A stretch of 64,000 nt of DNA from Streptomyces sp. SID8374 (GTDB lineage Bacteria; Actinomycetota; Actinomycetes; Streptomycetales; Streptomycetaceae). Below the pieces are notes generated by a model. That model was not told the DNA's origin, made no database searches, and saw only the letters and a list, made by a program, of their open reading frames with translations. The position numbers and the translations under genes are program-made. The DNA lies in the NCBI RefSeq assembly GCF_009865135.1, contig NZ_WWGH01000001.1, positions 496,001 to 560,000 on the forward strand. The letters are read 5' to 3'. Positions 52,886 to 60,433 of the stretch are shown here, piece after piece (position 1 is the stretch's first letter; each line of letters starts with the position of its first letter).

Positions 52886-53448
52886 ACGACGAATCACAGA
52901 ACAAGATGGGCACGCCCACCCCCGAGGAGCTGCGTGAGCAGGTCGAGCGGACGCGCGACGAACTCGGGCAGACCGTCGAGGCGCTGGCGGCCAAGGCCGA
53001 CATCAAGGCGCAGGCGAAGCAGAAGACCGCAGCGGTGAAGGAGCAGGCCGCGGAGAAGACGGCGGCGATCCGGGAGCAGGCCACCGAGAAGGCGGCAGTG
53101 GTCAAGGAGCAGACCGCCGAGAAGACCGCGGTGATCCGGGAACAGGCCGCGGAGAAGGCGGCGGTGGCCTCCGGTCAGATCCGCGTGAAGACGGAGCAGG
53201 CGGCGCAGCTGGTGAAGGACAAGACGCCGGACGCCGTGCTGGAGAAGACGGCGCAGGCCGCCGCCCAGGTGCGCGAGAGCGCGGCCCAGGCCCGGCGGTA
53301 CGCGGCGGAGAAGACCCCTGACCCGCTGCTGGAGAAGGCGGACCGGGCCGCGACGGCCGCCCGCGCCAACCGCACCCCGCTCATCGCGGGCGGTGCGCTG
53401 CTGGTCGCCTTCCTGCTGATCCGCCGCAGCCGGGGGCGTAACCGATGA
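52882..53448 (+). CDS. DUF3618 protein with 11-residue tandem repeats
   Basis: A 188-residue protein. The N-terminal DUF3618 motif (TPEELREQVERTRDELGQTVEALAAKADIKAQ) is followed by four 11-residue repeats of AAVKEQAAEKT type (residues 50-93), similar to amphipathic hendecad repeats of LEA or apolipoprotein-like proteins. Then come further Ala/Gln-rich helix and one C-terminal membrane helix (TPLIAGGALLVAFLLIRR). Overlaps the neighbours by ATGA on both sides. Probably a membrane-anchored helical protein interacting with the holin-like and DUF4235 proteins. Confidence 0.85.
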   Translation: MNDESQNKMGTPTPEELREQVERTRDELGQTVEALAAKADIKAQAKQKTAAVKEQAAEKTAAIREQATEKAAVVKEQTAEKTAVIREQAAEKAAVASGQIRVKTEQAAQLVKDKTPDAVLEKTAQAAAQVRESAAQARRYAAEKTPDPLLEKADRAATAARANRTPLIAGGALLVAFLLIRRSRGRNR

Positions 53449-53711
53449 AGGGGTCCAAGATCGCCTACAAGCCGGTCGGCCTCGTCCTGGGCGCGGTCGG
53501 AGGCATGATCGCGGGCGCCGCGTTCAAGCAGACGTGGAAGCTCATCGAAGGCGAGGGCGACGCCCCCGACGCCCTCGACGAGGACCGTCCGTGGAAGCAG
53601 ATCCTCCTCGCCGCCGCCGTACAGGGCGCGATCTTCGCCGTGGTCAAGGCCGCGGTGGAGCGCTCGGGCGCCCAGGCGACCCGGCGCGTCACGGGCACCT
53701 GGCCGGCCTGA
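53445..53711 (+). CDS. DUF4235 membrane protein
   Basis: An 88-residue protein with the DUF4235 pattern (KIAYKPVGLVLGAVGGMIAGAAFKQTWKLIEGEGDAPDALDEDRPWKQILLAAAVQGAIFAVVKAAVERSGA): two helices separated by an acidic loop. Function unknown. Its ATG overlaps the stop of the DUF3618 gene. A hairpin terminator follows six bases after the stop. Confidence 0.88.
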   Translation: MKGSKIAYKPVGLVLGAVGGMIAGAAFKQTWKLIEGEGDAPDALDEDRPWKQILLAAAVQGAIFAVVKAAVERSGAQATRRVTGTWPA

Positions 53712-53717
53712 TCCGCC

Positions 53718-53753
53718 GCGGTGCCGGTCCTCCCGAGGAGGGTCCGGCACCGC
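53718..53753 (+). terminator. Hairpin terminator after the BrkB-DUF4235 set
   Basis: GCGGTGCCGG (53718-53727) pairs with 53744-53753; an inner CCTC/GAGG pairing supports it further. Confidence 0.7.
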
Positions 53754-53777
53754 CCGGGCGGCGGTTCAGGGCACGGA

Positions 53778-54089
53778 TCAGGCGCTGGCCATCCGGAGCG
53801 GGACGACGACAGCGGCGTACGCGATCAGGGCGAAGGCCTCGGCGGCCCCCGGCGTCAGGGCGCGCTCCTTGTGGTCACGGGCCATCAGCTGCGGGACCAG
53901 GACAGCCAGCGCCGGACAGGCGTACGCCTCCCGGATGTGGTGGAGGCCCACCGCTTACAGCAGGCCCTCCATCCCCCGGAGACCGGCGAACGGGCCCCAA
54001 CCGCGCCGCCGCCACCAGCCCGCGGCGCCGGACAGCGGACCGTCGACGAGAGCCGGCCCGAACCACACCAGCGGAAGGACCGGGCTGCC
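53778..54089 (-). pseudogene. Possible decayed gene with an in-frame stop
   Basis: One minus-strand frame shows coding-like translation with strong G/C third positions: SPVLPLVWFGPALVDGPL... up to a TAA at 53955-53957, and then, in the same frame, VGLHHIREAYACPALAVLVPQLMARDHKERALTPGAAEAFALIAYAAVVVPLRM ending with TGA at 53778. A single nonsense change in an older gene explains this, or the 57-codon part from GTG 53951 is a short gene. The upstream part is not clear, and no family is recognised. Confidence 0.35.
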
Positions 54090-54191
54090 CGCCCCGCCCG
54101 CCCGAACTCCGCGTATCCGTAGTACCCGAGCACCAGGCCGACCTTCGCACCCCCGCTGCGGCCTCGGCGGCCCGTGCGGCAGAGTAGGGGC

Positions 54192-54695
54192 ATGTCCCCG
54201 TACGAGACGATGCCCTTCCACCTGGAGACCGAGCGGCTGGTCCTGCGGCCGTGGGCCGAGTCGGACGCCGCCGACTTCAGCGCTCTCCTCTCCGAACGCG
54301 GCAAGGGGACTCCCACTGTTGAGCGCAGCCGGACCTCCATCGGGGAGCTGCTCGCCGCGACGGAGACCACGGGGATGGCCCTGCTGCCCGTCCAGCGGCG
54401 CGACGAAGGCGACTTCATCGGCTACTGCGGGCTGATCATCGGCCGCACCACCCTGGAAGAGCCCGAGATCGCTTACGAGTTGTGCCGGCGCGTGCACGGG
54501 CGTGGCTACGCCACCGAGGCAGCCGGTGCGGTGGTCGACGCCGCCGTGGCGACCGGGCGGAAACGGCTCTGGTCGACCGTCGGCACATGGAACACACCGT
54601 CGCTCCGGGTCCTGGAGAAGCTCGGGTTCGAACGGGACCGCGTCTCCATGGAGGAGAACGGCGAAGTCGCCTGGCTCACGCGCTCGTTGCCGTGA
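54192..54695 (+). CDS. GNAT-family N-acetyltransferase (RimJ/RimL type)
   Basis: A 167-residue enzyme: LETERLVLRPWAESDAADFSALL at the start and the acetyl-CoA region YELCRRVHGRGYATEAAGAVVDAAVATGRKRLWSTVGTWNTPSLRVLEKLGF toward the end, typical of acetyltransferase_3 proteins that modify ribosomal proteins or small amines. ATG 54192 is chosen from two; GTAGGGG lies upstream. A SolA-like oxidase gene follows 76 bases downstream in the same direction. Confidence 0.9.
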   Translation: MSPYETMPFHLETERLVLRPWAESDAADFSALLSERGKGTPTVERSRTSIGELLAATETTGMALLPVQRRDEGDFIGYCGLIIGRTTLEEPEIAYELCRRVHGRGYATEAAGAVVDAAVATGRKRLWSTVGTWNTPSLRVLEKLGFERDRVSMEENGEVAWLTRSLP

Positions 54696-54771
54696 CCCCG
54701 GGCCACTCCCCCGAGGGCTCCATGCTCACCTGGTGGACGTCAGGGTCCGGTACGCGAAAGGAACACACCTC

Positions 54772-55884
54772 ATGGCTCTTCGAGTTCTCGTCGTCGGCGG
54801 CGGGCTGATGGGAGCGGCCGCCGCCTGGCGCCTCTCGGTACGCGGCCACCAGGTCACCGTGCTGGAGCGCTTCGGGCCGGGCCACGACCGCGGCAGTTCG
54901 TACGGCACCTCCCGGATCTTCCGGCTGGCGTACGCGGAGCCCTCGTACACGGAGCTGGCGCTGCGGGCGCTGCCCCTGTGGCGGCGGCTGGAGGAGGAGA
55001 GCGGGCAGTCGGTGCTGACGCTCACCGGGGCCGTCGACCACGGGCTGCCCGAGGCGGTGGACCGGCTGGCCGATGTGCTCGCCGGAGCGGGGCGGGCCGC
55101 GCGGCGCCTGTCCCCCGGTGAGGTGGCCGACCGGTGGCCGGGGCTCCGGGCCGACACGACCGCGCTGTACCACCCGGACGCCGGGCGGGTGCACGCCGAC
55201 GACGCCGTGTCCGCCCTGCTCAAGGCGGCCGGGCAGCGGGGTGCCGAGGTGCGGCACGGGGTACGGGTGACGGAGATCCGGGACACCGGGCGTACCGGAG
55301 GCGGGGTCACCGTGGTCACGGACACCGACGAGGCGCTGACGGCGGACGCGGCCGTGGTCGCCGTGGGCGGCTGGGCGCCCGGGTTCCTGCCGGCCGTGGT
55401 GAGCGGCCTGCCGCCGATGCGCGTCACCCAGGAGCAGCCGGTGCACTTCCCGGTCCCGGACGCGCTGGACTGGCCCTCGTTCATCCACCACCCGGGCGCC
55501 GGGTGGAACGTGCCGGGCGGGCTGTACGGGCTGGGCAGCGTCGACGGCGTCAAGATCGGGCTGCACGGCGTCGGGCCGGTCGTGGACCCCGACCACCGCG
55601 ACCGTACGCCGGACCCGGCAGCCGTCGAACGCCTCCGCGCCTACGCCGAGGAATGGCTGCCCGGCGTGGCCGGCACCGAGCCGACCCCCCTCACCTGCCT
55701 CTACACCACGACGCCCGACGAGGATTTCGTGATCGACCGGCAGGGCCCGGTGACCGTGCTGGCGGGCTTCTCCGGGCACGGCTTCAAGTTCGGGCCCGCC
55801 ATCGGCGAACTGGCGGCCGACCTGGTCGAGGGCCGGCCGGGCACCGCCCGGTTCGCCCTCGGCCGGACGGCCCCCGCGCGCTGA
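54772..55884 (+). CDS. FAD-dependent N-methyl-L-tryptophan/sarcosine oxidase family protein (SolA-like)
   Basis: A 370-residue flavoenzyme. The FAD loop VLVVGGGLMGAAAAWRLSVRGHQVTVLERF is at the N-terminus, with the group motif HDRGSSYGTSRIFRLAY (in MSOX/SolA enzymes a Cys further down carries FAD covalently; LTCLYTTTPDEDFVIDR holds the candidate Cys). The ending GFSGHGFKFGPAIGELAADL matches. The oxidised substrate is an N-methyl amino acid. ATG 54772 follows AAAGGA. The IS element lies 63 bases downstream. Confidence 0.92.
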   Translation: MALRVLVVGGGLMGAAAAWRLSVRGHQVTVLERFGPGHDRGSSYGTSRIFRLAYAEPSYTELALRALPLWRRLEEESGQSVLTLTGAVDHGLPEAVDRLADVLAGAGRAARRLSPGEVADRWPGLRADTTALYHPDAGRVHADDAVSALLKAAGQRGAEVRHGVRVTEIRDTGRTGGGVTVVTDTDEALTADAAVVAVGGWAPGFLPAVVSGLPPMRVTQEQPVHFPVPDALDWPSFIHHPGAGWNVPGGLYGLGSVDGVKIGLHGVGPVVDPDHRDRTPDPAAVERLRAYAEEWLPGVAGTEPTPLTCLYTTTPDEDFVIDRQGPVTVLAGFSGHGFKFGPAIGELAADLVEGRPGTARFALGRTAPAR

Positions 55885-55973
55885 ACCCGCTCCCGGGGCC
55901 GGCCGGTCGCGCCCGGTGTCCTCCTACCGGAGGACGGCGGGCCCTAGGCAGTGTCTTCAAATGATCATCGCTG

Positions 55974-56372
55974 GTGGATCATGGTGTCGTGATACGTCGC
56001 CATGAACTGTCCGATGCTGAGTGGGAGTTCGTCCGGCCGTTGCTGCCCGTGTCGTTGCGGGGGCGGAAGCGGCTGGACGACCGCAGGGTCCTGAACGGGA
56101 TCGTGTGGAAGTTCCGGACCGGGACGGCCTGGCGGGACGTGCCCGAGCGCTATGGTCCGTGGGCCACGCTGCATACCCGTTTCCGCAGGTGGGCGGCGGA
56201 CGGAACGTTCGACCGAATGCTGCGGGCCGCCCAGGCGGAAGCGGACGCGGCGGGCGACATCGAGTGGCTGGTGTCGGTCGATTCCACGATCGTCCGGGCC
56301 CACCAGCATGGGGCGGGGGCTCGAAAAGGGGGCTCCGCGACCCGGCCCTCGGGCGGTCCAGGGGCGGCCTGA
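55974..56372 (+). CDS. IS5-family transposase, first frame (orfA)
   Basis: A 132-residue frame: HELSDAEWEFVRPLLPVSLRGRKRLDDRRVLNGIVWKFRTGTAWRDVPERYGPWATLHTRFRRWAADGTFDRML, the DUF4096-like N-terminal domain, then the first catalytic Asp in WLVSVDSTIVRAHQHGAG. It starts at GTG 55974 (GTG 55989 possible). Near its end, A-AAA-GGG (56324-56330) is positioned where a -1 shift would join the second frame, in which the rest of the catalytic domain lies. Confidence 0.85.
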   Translation: MDHGVVIRRHELSDAEWEFVRPLLPVSLRGRKRLDDRRVLNGIVWKFRTGTAWRDVPERYGPWATLHTRFRRWAADGTFDRMLRAAQAEADAAGDIEWLVSVDSTIVRAHQHGAGARKGGSATRPSGGPGAA

Positions 56373-56821
56373 CCAGCAAGATTCATCTTGCCTGTGACGG
56401 CAGAGGCCGTCCGCTCGGCTTCGTCGTCACGGGCGGCAACACCAACGACTGCACCCGGTTCACCGCCGTGATGGAAGCGATCCGGGTGCCCCGGATCGGA
56501 CCGGGGCGACCCCGCACCCGGCCCGATCACGTCCTGGGCGACAAGGGCTACAGCTCGAAAGCGATCCGCGCCTGGCTTCGCCGCCGCGGCATCCCTCACA
56601 CGATTCCCGAGCGTGCCGACCAGGTCGGCAACCGGGCCAGGCGGGGCAGTCGCGGTGGCCGCCCGCCGGCCTTCGACCGCGAGGCCTACAAGCACCGCAA
56701 CGTCGTGGAACGGTGCTTCAACCGCCTGAAGCAGTGGCGCGGCATCGCCACCCGCTACGACAAAACCGCCCAGTCCTACGAAGCGGCCGTCACGCTCGCG
56801 TCACTCCTGATGTGGGCGTGA
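56327..56821 (+). CDS. IS5-family transposase, second frame (orfB), joined by -1 frameshift
   Basis: This frame supplies the remaining catalytic domain: GLTSKIHLACDGRGRPLGFVVTGGNTND, the second Asp in HVLGDKGYSS, and the Glu in HRNVVERCFNRLKQWRGIATRYDK. All three DDE residues are thus present over the two frames. No good start codon precedes it at the shift; the open frame extends back to 56021 inside orfA. A -1 slip at A-AAA-GGG would produce the full transposase, as known for the IS427 group. Intactness suggests a recent, possibly active copy. Confidence 0.85.
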   Translation, partial: RGLRDPALGRSRGGLTSKIHLACDGRGRPLGFVVTGGNTNDCTRFTAVMEAIRVPRIGPGRPRTRPDHVLGDKGYSSKAIRAWLRRRGIPHTIPERADQVGNRARRGSRGGRPPAFDREAYKHRNVVERCFNRLKQWRGIATRYDKTAQSYEAAVTLASLLMWA

Positions 56822-56837
56822 CATTTGACGACAGGAC

Positions 56838-57005
56838 CTAGTCGGCCCGGGTGTCGTCCTCCGGAGGACGGCGTACCTCCTCGCGGTCCTTCTCCAGGCG
56901 CTCGTCGAGTTTCCGCTCGTCCGGGCGGCGGGGCATACCGCGGCTGTGGCCGGTGTCGGGGTCGCCCTCGACCTCTTCGTTCGACTTGTGGTGGTGGTGA
57001 GCCAT
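56838..57005 (-). CDS. 55-residue histidine-rich/acidic small protein
   Basis: A small gene on the minus strand: the protein begins MAHHHHKSNEEVEGDPDTGHS and continues with a charged stretch (PDERKLDERLEKDREEVRRPPEDDTRAD). ATG 57005 comes three bases after the stop of the ClpC-like gene, with AAGGAG seven bases upstream inside that gene, so it is probably co-transcribed with it. The TAG stop lies within the CTAG duplicated by the IS element. Function unknown; the four His could bind metal. Confidence 0.75.
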   Translation of the reverse strand: MAHHHHKSNEEVEGDPDTGHSRGMPRRPDERKLDERLEKDREEVRRPPEDDTRAD

Positions 57006-57008
57006 CGG

Positions 57009-59564
57009 TCACTCCTTGCCGTCGTAGTGGTCGGTCGCCGCGGGTGCCTCGTCGGCCCCGCGCGTCTTCCCGGCGTCGGCGCCGTCGCCCCTGCGGATCG
57101 TGCAGTGGAGGGAGTCGTCCTTCACATCGGCGACGATCGTGTCGCCCGGTTCGGCCCCGCCGCCGAGGAGCAGGGAGGCGATACGGTTGTCGAGTTCCGT
57201 CTGGATCGTTCGGCGCAGCGGACGGGCGCCGAACGCCGGCTGGTAGCCGTGGGCCACCAGGAGCTTCTTCGCCGCCTCGGTGACCTCCAGCGTCAGGCCC
57301 TGCGCGTGGACGCGGTGCTTGCTGCGGTCCAGCAGGTGCTCCACGATCTCGGACAGGTCGTCCTCGGTGAGGCTGTGGAAGACGATGATGTCGTCGATGC
57401 GGTTGAGGAACTCGGGCAGGAACCGCCCCCGCAGGTCCTCCATCAGCTCGTCCTTGAGCTCGGCGGCGTCGCCTTCGTGGGCGAGGATGCGGTGCGCGCC
57501 GATGTTGGACGTCATGATGACGACGCAGTGGCGGAAGTCGACCGTGCGGCCCTGTCCGTCCGTGAGCCGGCCGTCGTCGAGGATCTGGAGCAGCGTGTTG
57601 AAGACGTCGGGGTGCGCCTTCTCGACCTCGTCGAACAGCACCACGCTGTACGGGTTGCGCCGCACCTTCTCGGTCAGCTGGCCCGCCTCGTCGTAACCGA
57701 CGTATCCGGGCGGCGCTCCGACGAGCCGGGCCACCGTGTGCTTCTCCTGGAACTCGCTCATGTCGAACCGGATCATCCGGTCCTCCGCGCCGAACAGCAG
57801 CTCGGCCAGGGTCTTCGCCAGCTCGGTCTTGCCGACGCCGGTGGGGCCGAGGAAGAGGAACGAGCCCACGGGCCGGTTCGGGTCCCCCATGCCGGCCCGG
57901 TTGCGGCGTACGGCTTCGGAGACGGCGGTGACGGCCTCGTCCTGGCCGACGATCCGGGCGTGCATCTCCTCCTCCAGCTTGAGGAGACGCTCCTTCTCAC
58001 CGGCGGTGAGCTGGGAGACCGGGATGCCGGTGCGGCGGGAGACGATGTCGGCGATGTCGGCGGCCGTGACCGAGACGACGCCCTCGCGGCGCTCCTCGAT
58101 CCCGGCGAGCTCGCCCTCGACCTCGGCGATCTGCTCCTTGAGCGCCTTGGCCTGCTCGAACTCCTCGGCGGCGACGGCCTGGTCCTTCTCCCTGCGCAGC
58201 TTCGCGAGGCGGTCCTCCCGGCTGACGACCTCGGTGGAGCGGTTGGCGCTGCGCAACCGTACGCGGGCACCGGCCTGGTCCATCAGGTCGATGGCCTTGT
58301 CGGGCAGGTAACGGTCGCTGATGTAGCGGTCGGACAGCTCGGCGGCCGCCGTCAGCGCCCCGTCGGCGAAACGGACCTGGTGGTGCGCCTCGTACGCGTC
58401 CCGCAGCCCTTCGAGGATCTGTACGGTCTCCTCGACGGTGGGCTCCGGGATCAGGACGGGCTGGAAGCGGCGCTCCAGGGCGGCGTCCTTCTCGACGTAC
58501 TTGCGGTATTCGTCGATCGTCGTCGCACCGACCACATGGAGCTCGCCGCGGGCGAGGGCGGGCTTGAGCATGTTGCCCGCGTCCATCGAACCCTCGCCCG
58601 TCGCACCCGCTCCGACGACCGTGTGGATCTCGTCGATGAAGAGGATGATCTCGCCGCTCGCCTCCTGGACGTCCTCGATGACCTTCTTCAGCCGCTCCTC
58701 GAACTGCCCGCGGTACTGGGCCCCGGCCACCATGCCGGACAGGTCCAGCGAGACGACCCGCTTGTCCTTCAGCGTGTCCGGCACCTCGCCCGCGACGATG
58801 CGCTGGGCGAGCCCCTCCACGATGGCGGTCTTGCCGACGCCCGGCTCACCGATGAGCACGGGGTTGTTCTTGGAGCGCCGCGACAGGATCTCGATGGTCT
58901 GCTCGATCTCGTCGGCCCGGCCGACCACGGGGTCCAGCTTGCCCGCCCGGGCCTCCTCGGTCAGGTCGCGCCCGAATTCGTCCAGGGTGGTGGACGGCTG
59001 CTGCGCGGAGCCGGATGCGCCGGGCCTGCGGCCCGCCCCGTCGGCCATGCCGTTCAGCTTGGAGGTGTCCACGTCCTGGGCGCGCAGGAACCGCGAGGCA
59101 CCGGAGTCGGCGTCGCCGAGGAGGGCGCCGAGGATGTGCTCGGGCCCGATGTACGAGACCTCGGCCGCCTGCGACCTGGCGTGGGCGAGGGCCAGGGTCC
59201 GCTTGGCCGCCGGGGTGAGGCCGGGCTCGGACGACGGCTCCTGCGACTCCCGGGGCAGCACCTCGGCGATCCGGTCGCCGAGCCGCTCGGGGTCGACCCC
59301 GGCCTGGGCGAGCAGCCTGCGGGTGGGCTCCACCTGGGTGGCGGCCCACAGGAGGTGCTCCGTGTCGAGGTCGGACGTGCCGTCCTCGGCGGCCCTGCGG
59401 CCGGCGGCGTCGAGGAGTTCGCGCGAGGACTCCGTGAGGAGCCGGCCGATGGGGACACGTTGCACGGCCGGGGGCGACGAGGCCGGGGACATGCCGAAGA
59501 AGCGATTCAGCAGGTCGCTGAAGGGGTCCGGCGAACCGGGGGGAGAACCGAATGCCATCGACAT
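57009..59564 (-). CDS. ClpC-like AAA+ ATPase (Clp/Hsp100) without ClpP-binding loop
   Basis: An 851-residue Hsp100 protein. Clp-N domain (about 40-160), AAA-1 with Walker A GEPGVGKT (239-246) and Walker B ILFIDEIH (307-314), a UVR-like short middle domain (about 462-492), and AAA-2 with Walker A GPTGVGKT (573-580) and Walker [12 protein letters not shown] (641-651). The loop after TSNIGA (688-715) contains no (I/L/V)GF tripeptide, so ClpP binding is not expected. The first 35 residues are a Gly/Ser/Pro-rich extension. ATG 59564 follows GGAG. No HAIR operator (CTTGAGT) was seen upstream. Possibly a stress disaggregase. Confidence 0.88.
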   Translation of the reverse strand: MSMAFGSPPGSPDPFSDLLNRFFGMSPASSPPAVQRVPIGRLLTESSRELLDAAGRRAAEDGTSDLDTEHLLWAATQVEPTRRLLAQAGVDPERLGDRIAEVLPRESQEPSSEPGLTPAAKRTLALAHARSQAAEVSYIGPEHILGALLGDADSGASRFLRAQDVDTSKLNGMADGAGRRPGASGSAQQPSTTLDEFGRDLTEEARAGKLDPVVGRADEIEQTIEILSRRSKNNPVLIGEPGVGKTAIVEGLAQRIVAGEVPDTLKDKRVVSLDLSGMVAGAQYRGQFEERLKKVIEDVQEASGEIILFIDEIHTVVGAGATGEGSMDAGNMLKPALARGELHVVGATTIDEYRKYVEKDAALERRFQPVLIPEPTVEETVQILEGLRDAYEAHHQVRFADGALTAAAELSDRYISDRYLPDKAIDLMDQAGARVRLRSANRSTEVVSREDRLAKLRREKDQAVAAEEFEQAKALKEQIAEVEGELAGIEERREGVVSVTAADIADIVSRRTGIPVSQLTAGEKERLLKLEEEMHARIVGQDEAVTAVSEAVRRNRAGMGDPNRPVGSFLFLGPTGVGKTELAKTLAELLFGAEDRMIRFDMSEFQEKHTVARLVGAPPGYVGYDEAGQLTEKVRRNPYSVVLFDEVEKAHPDVFNTLLQILDDGRLTDGQGRTVDFRHCVVIMTSNIGAHRILAHEGDAAELKDELMEDLRGRFLPEFLNRIDDIIVFHSLTEDDLSEIVEHLLDRSKHRVHAQGLTLEVTEAAKKLLVAHGYQPAFGARPLRRTIQTELDNRIASLLLGGGAEPGDTIVADVKDDSLHCTIRRGDGADAGKTRGADEAPAATDHYDGKE

Positions 59565-59913
59565 GCCAGCTCCAGATGAGCGAATGGACGGTCCCACCCA
59601 CTGAAACCCGATGCTCCCGGCTCCGCAAACGGTGCGGCGGGCCCGACCTTCGGGGGCAGCGGGTGCGTCGGCACGGAGCCCGCGAACTGGCCCGACGCAC
59701 TGATCGTCATGGTGCTCACCGATCCGCCCCTCGCCTCCGCGCCGGCCGTCGCCGCCACCCCTCGCCACCTCAGCGGTTCACCCGAATGCAGCATTCCCCC
59801 CGGCGGAAGAGATCGTTGTGCGGAGTGCGGCAACGAAAAGCGCATTTCGTTTCGCATGTGACGACTTCGAGGCCGTGTCCGCGACGGCGGTCACGCCTCC
59901 GCCTATCGCCCGT

Positions 59914-59968
59914 CGTTTTCCCTCGCCGCACGCCATGTCCCGGCTCCGGCGTGCGGCGAGGGAAAACG
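59914..59968. repeat. 21-bp perfect inverted repeat with 13-base loop
   Basis: Left arm 59914-59934 (begins CGTTTTCCCTCG, ends CACGCC) pairs perfectly with 59948-59968. One mismatch further out is followed by two more pairs. The loop is 13 bases. It sits 45 bases before the small gene at 60014 and 350 bases upstream of the divergent ClpC-like gene. T's and A's lie inside the arms, not after them, so it is not a standard terminator. The rest of 59565-60013 holds an AT-richer patch (59830-59865) but no recognised gene. Confidence 0.9.
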
Positions 59969-60013
59969 GCGCAGGAGAAGCAGGAAATCGGTCAATCAGG
60001 AAAAGAGGAGCAG

Positions 60014-60307
60014 ATGTACGAAGGAAGCATTCCGCTTGAGGACTTCCTCGACACCATGAACCGGCTACAGGCCGACTTCGAGCGGCGCCTGGGCGGCATC
60101 GAGCGCAAGGCCCTGCCGACACCCCTCGCGCACACCCCCACGCAGGAACGTTCGAGCTCGTCGGCGTGGACGCCGGAGGACGACTACCGCCCCCTCGGGA
60201 TCGAGGCCATCTGGACCGCGCCGCGCGAAGCTCAGGACGGGCGTTCGGGTCATCATCCGCAGAAACGCTCCTCCTCCCCTCACCCCTGGGGCGCTCCTGT
60301 CGACTGA
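60014..60307 (+). CDS. Small hypothetical protein
   Basis: A 97-residue protein beginning MYEGSIPLEDFLDTMNRLQADFERRLGGIERKALPTPLAH, with a probable amphipathic helix in the first 35 residues, followed by a polar, Ser/Pro-rich tail with TPEDDYRPLGIEAIWTAPREAQ. ATG 60014 follows AGAGGAG. No family recognised. The 126 bases after it (60308-60433) are C-rich low complexity without a gene. Confidence 0.6.
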   Translation: MYEGSIPLEDFLDTMNRLQADFERRLGGIERKALPTPLAHTPTQERSSSSAWTPEDDYRPLGIEAIWTAPREAQDGRSGHHPQKRSSSPHPWGAPVD

Positions 60308-60433
60308 TCGCCCCAGGCACCAGACCACGGGCCTCAGCCCCGGTCCAGCCCCGACCCAGGCCTCAGGCCCGCCCGCAGCCCCGAACCGGGCCCCAGCCCT
60401 GGCCGGCCCCGGCCCCGGCCCCCGAAGAAACGT

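Larger units (their letters stand above)
55944..56841 (+). mobile_element. IS5-family insertion sequence (55948-56837) with CTAG target duplications
   Basis: CTAG flanks both ends (55944-55947 and 56838-56841). The ends are imperfect inverted repeats: left GCAGTGTCTTCAAATG, right (reverse complement) GTCCTGTCGTCAAATG, 12 of 16 identical. The length of 890 bases, the two overlapping transposase frames and the CTAG duplication fit the IS427 group of IS5. The right end stops exactly at the TAG stop codon of the minus-strand gene at 56838-57005. Confidence 0.9.

Noticed and set aside
59507..59857. Minus-strand open frame upstream of the ClpC-like gene
   Set aside because: Overlaps the start of the ATPase in another frame and has no recognisable domain.
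60308..60433. Possible extension of the 60014 gene through C-rich repeats
   Set aside because: The gene has a stop at 60307; the C-rich stretch is low-complexity DNA and only gives Pro/Arg/Gln runs.
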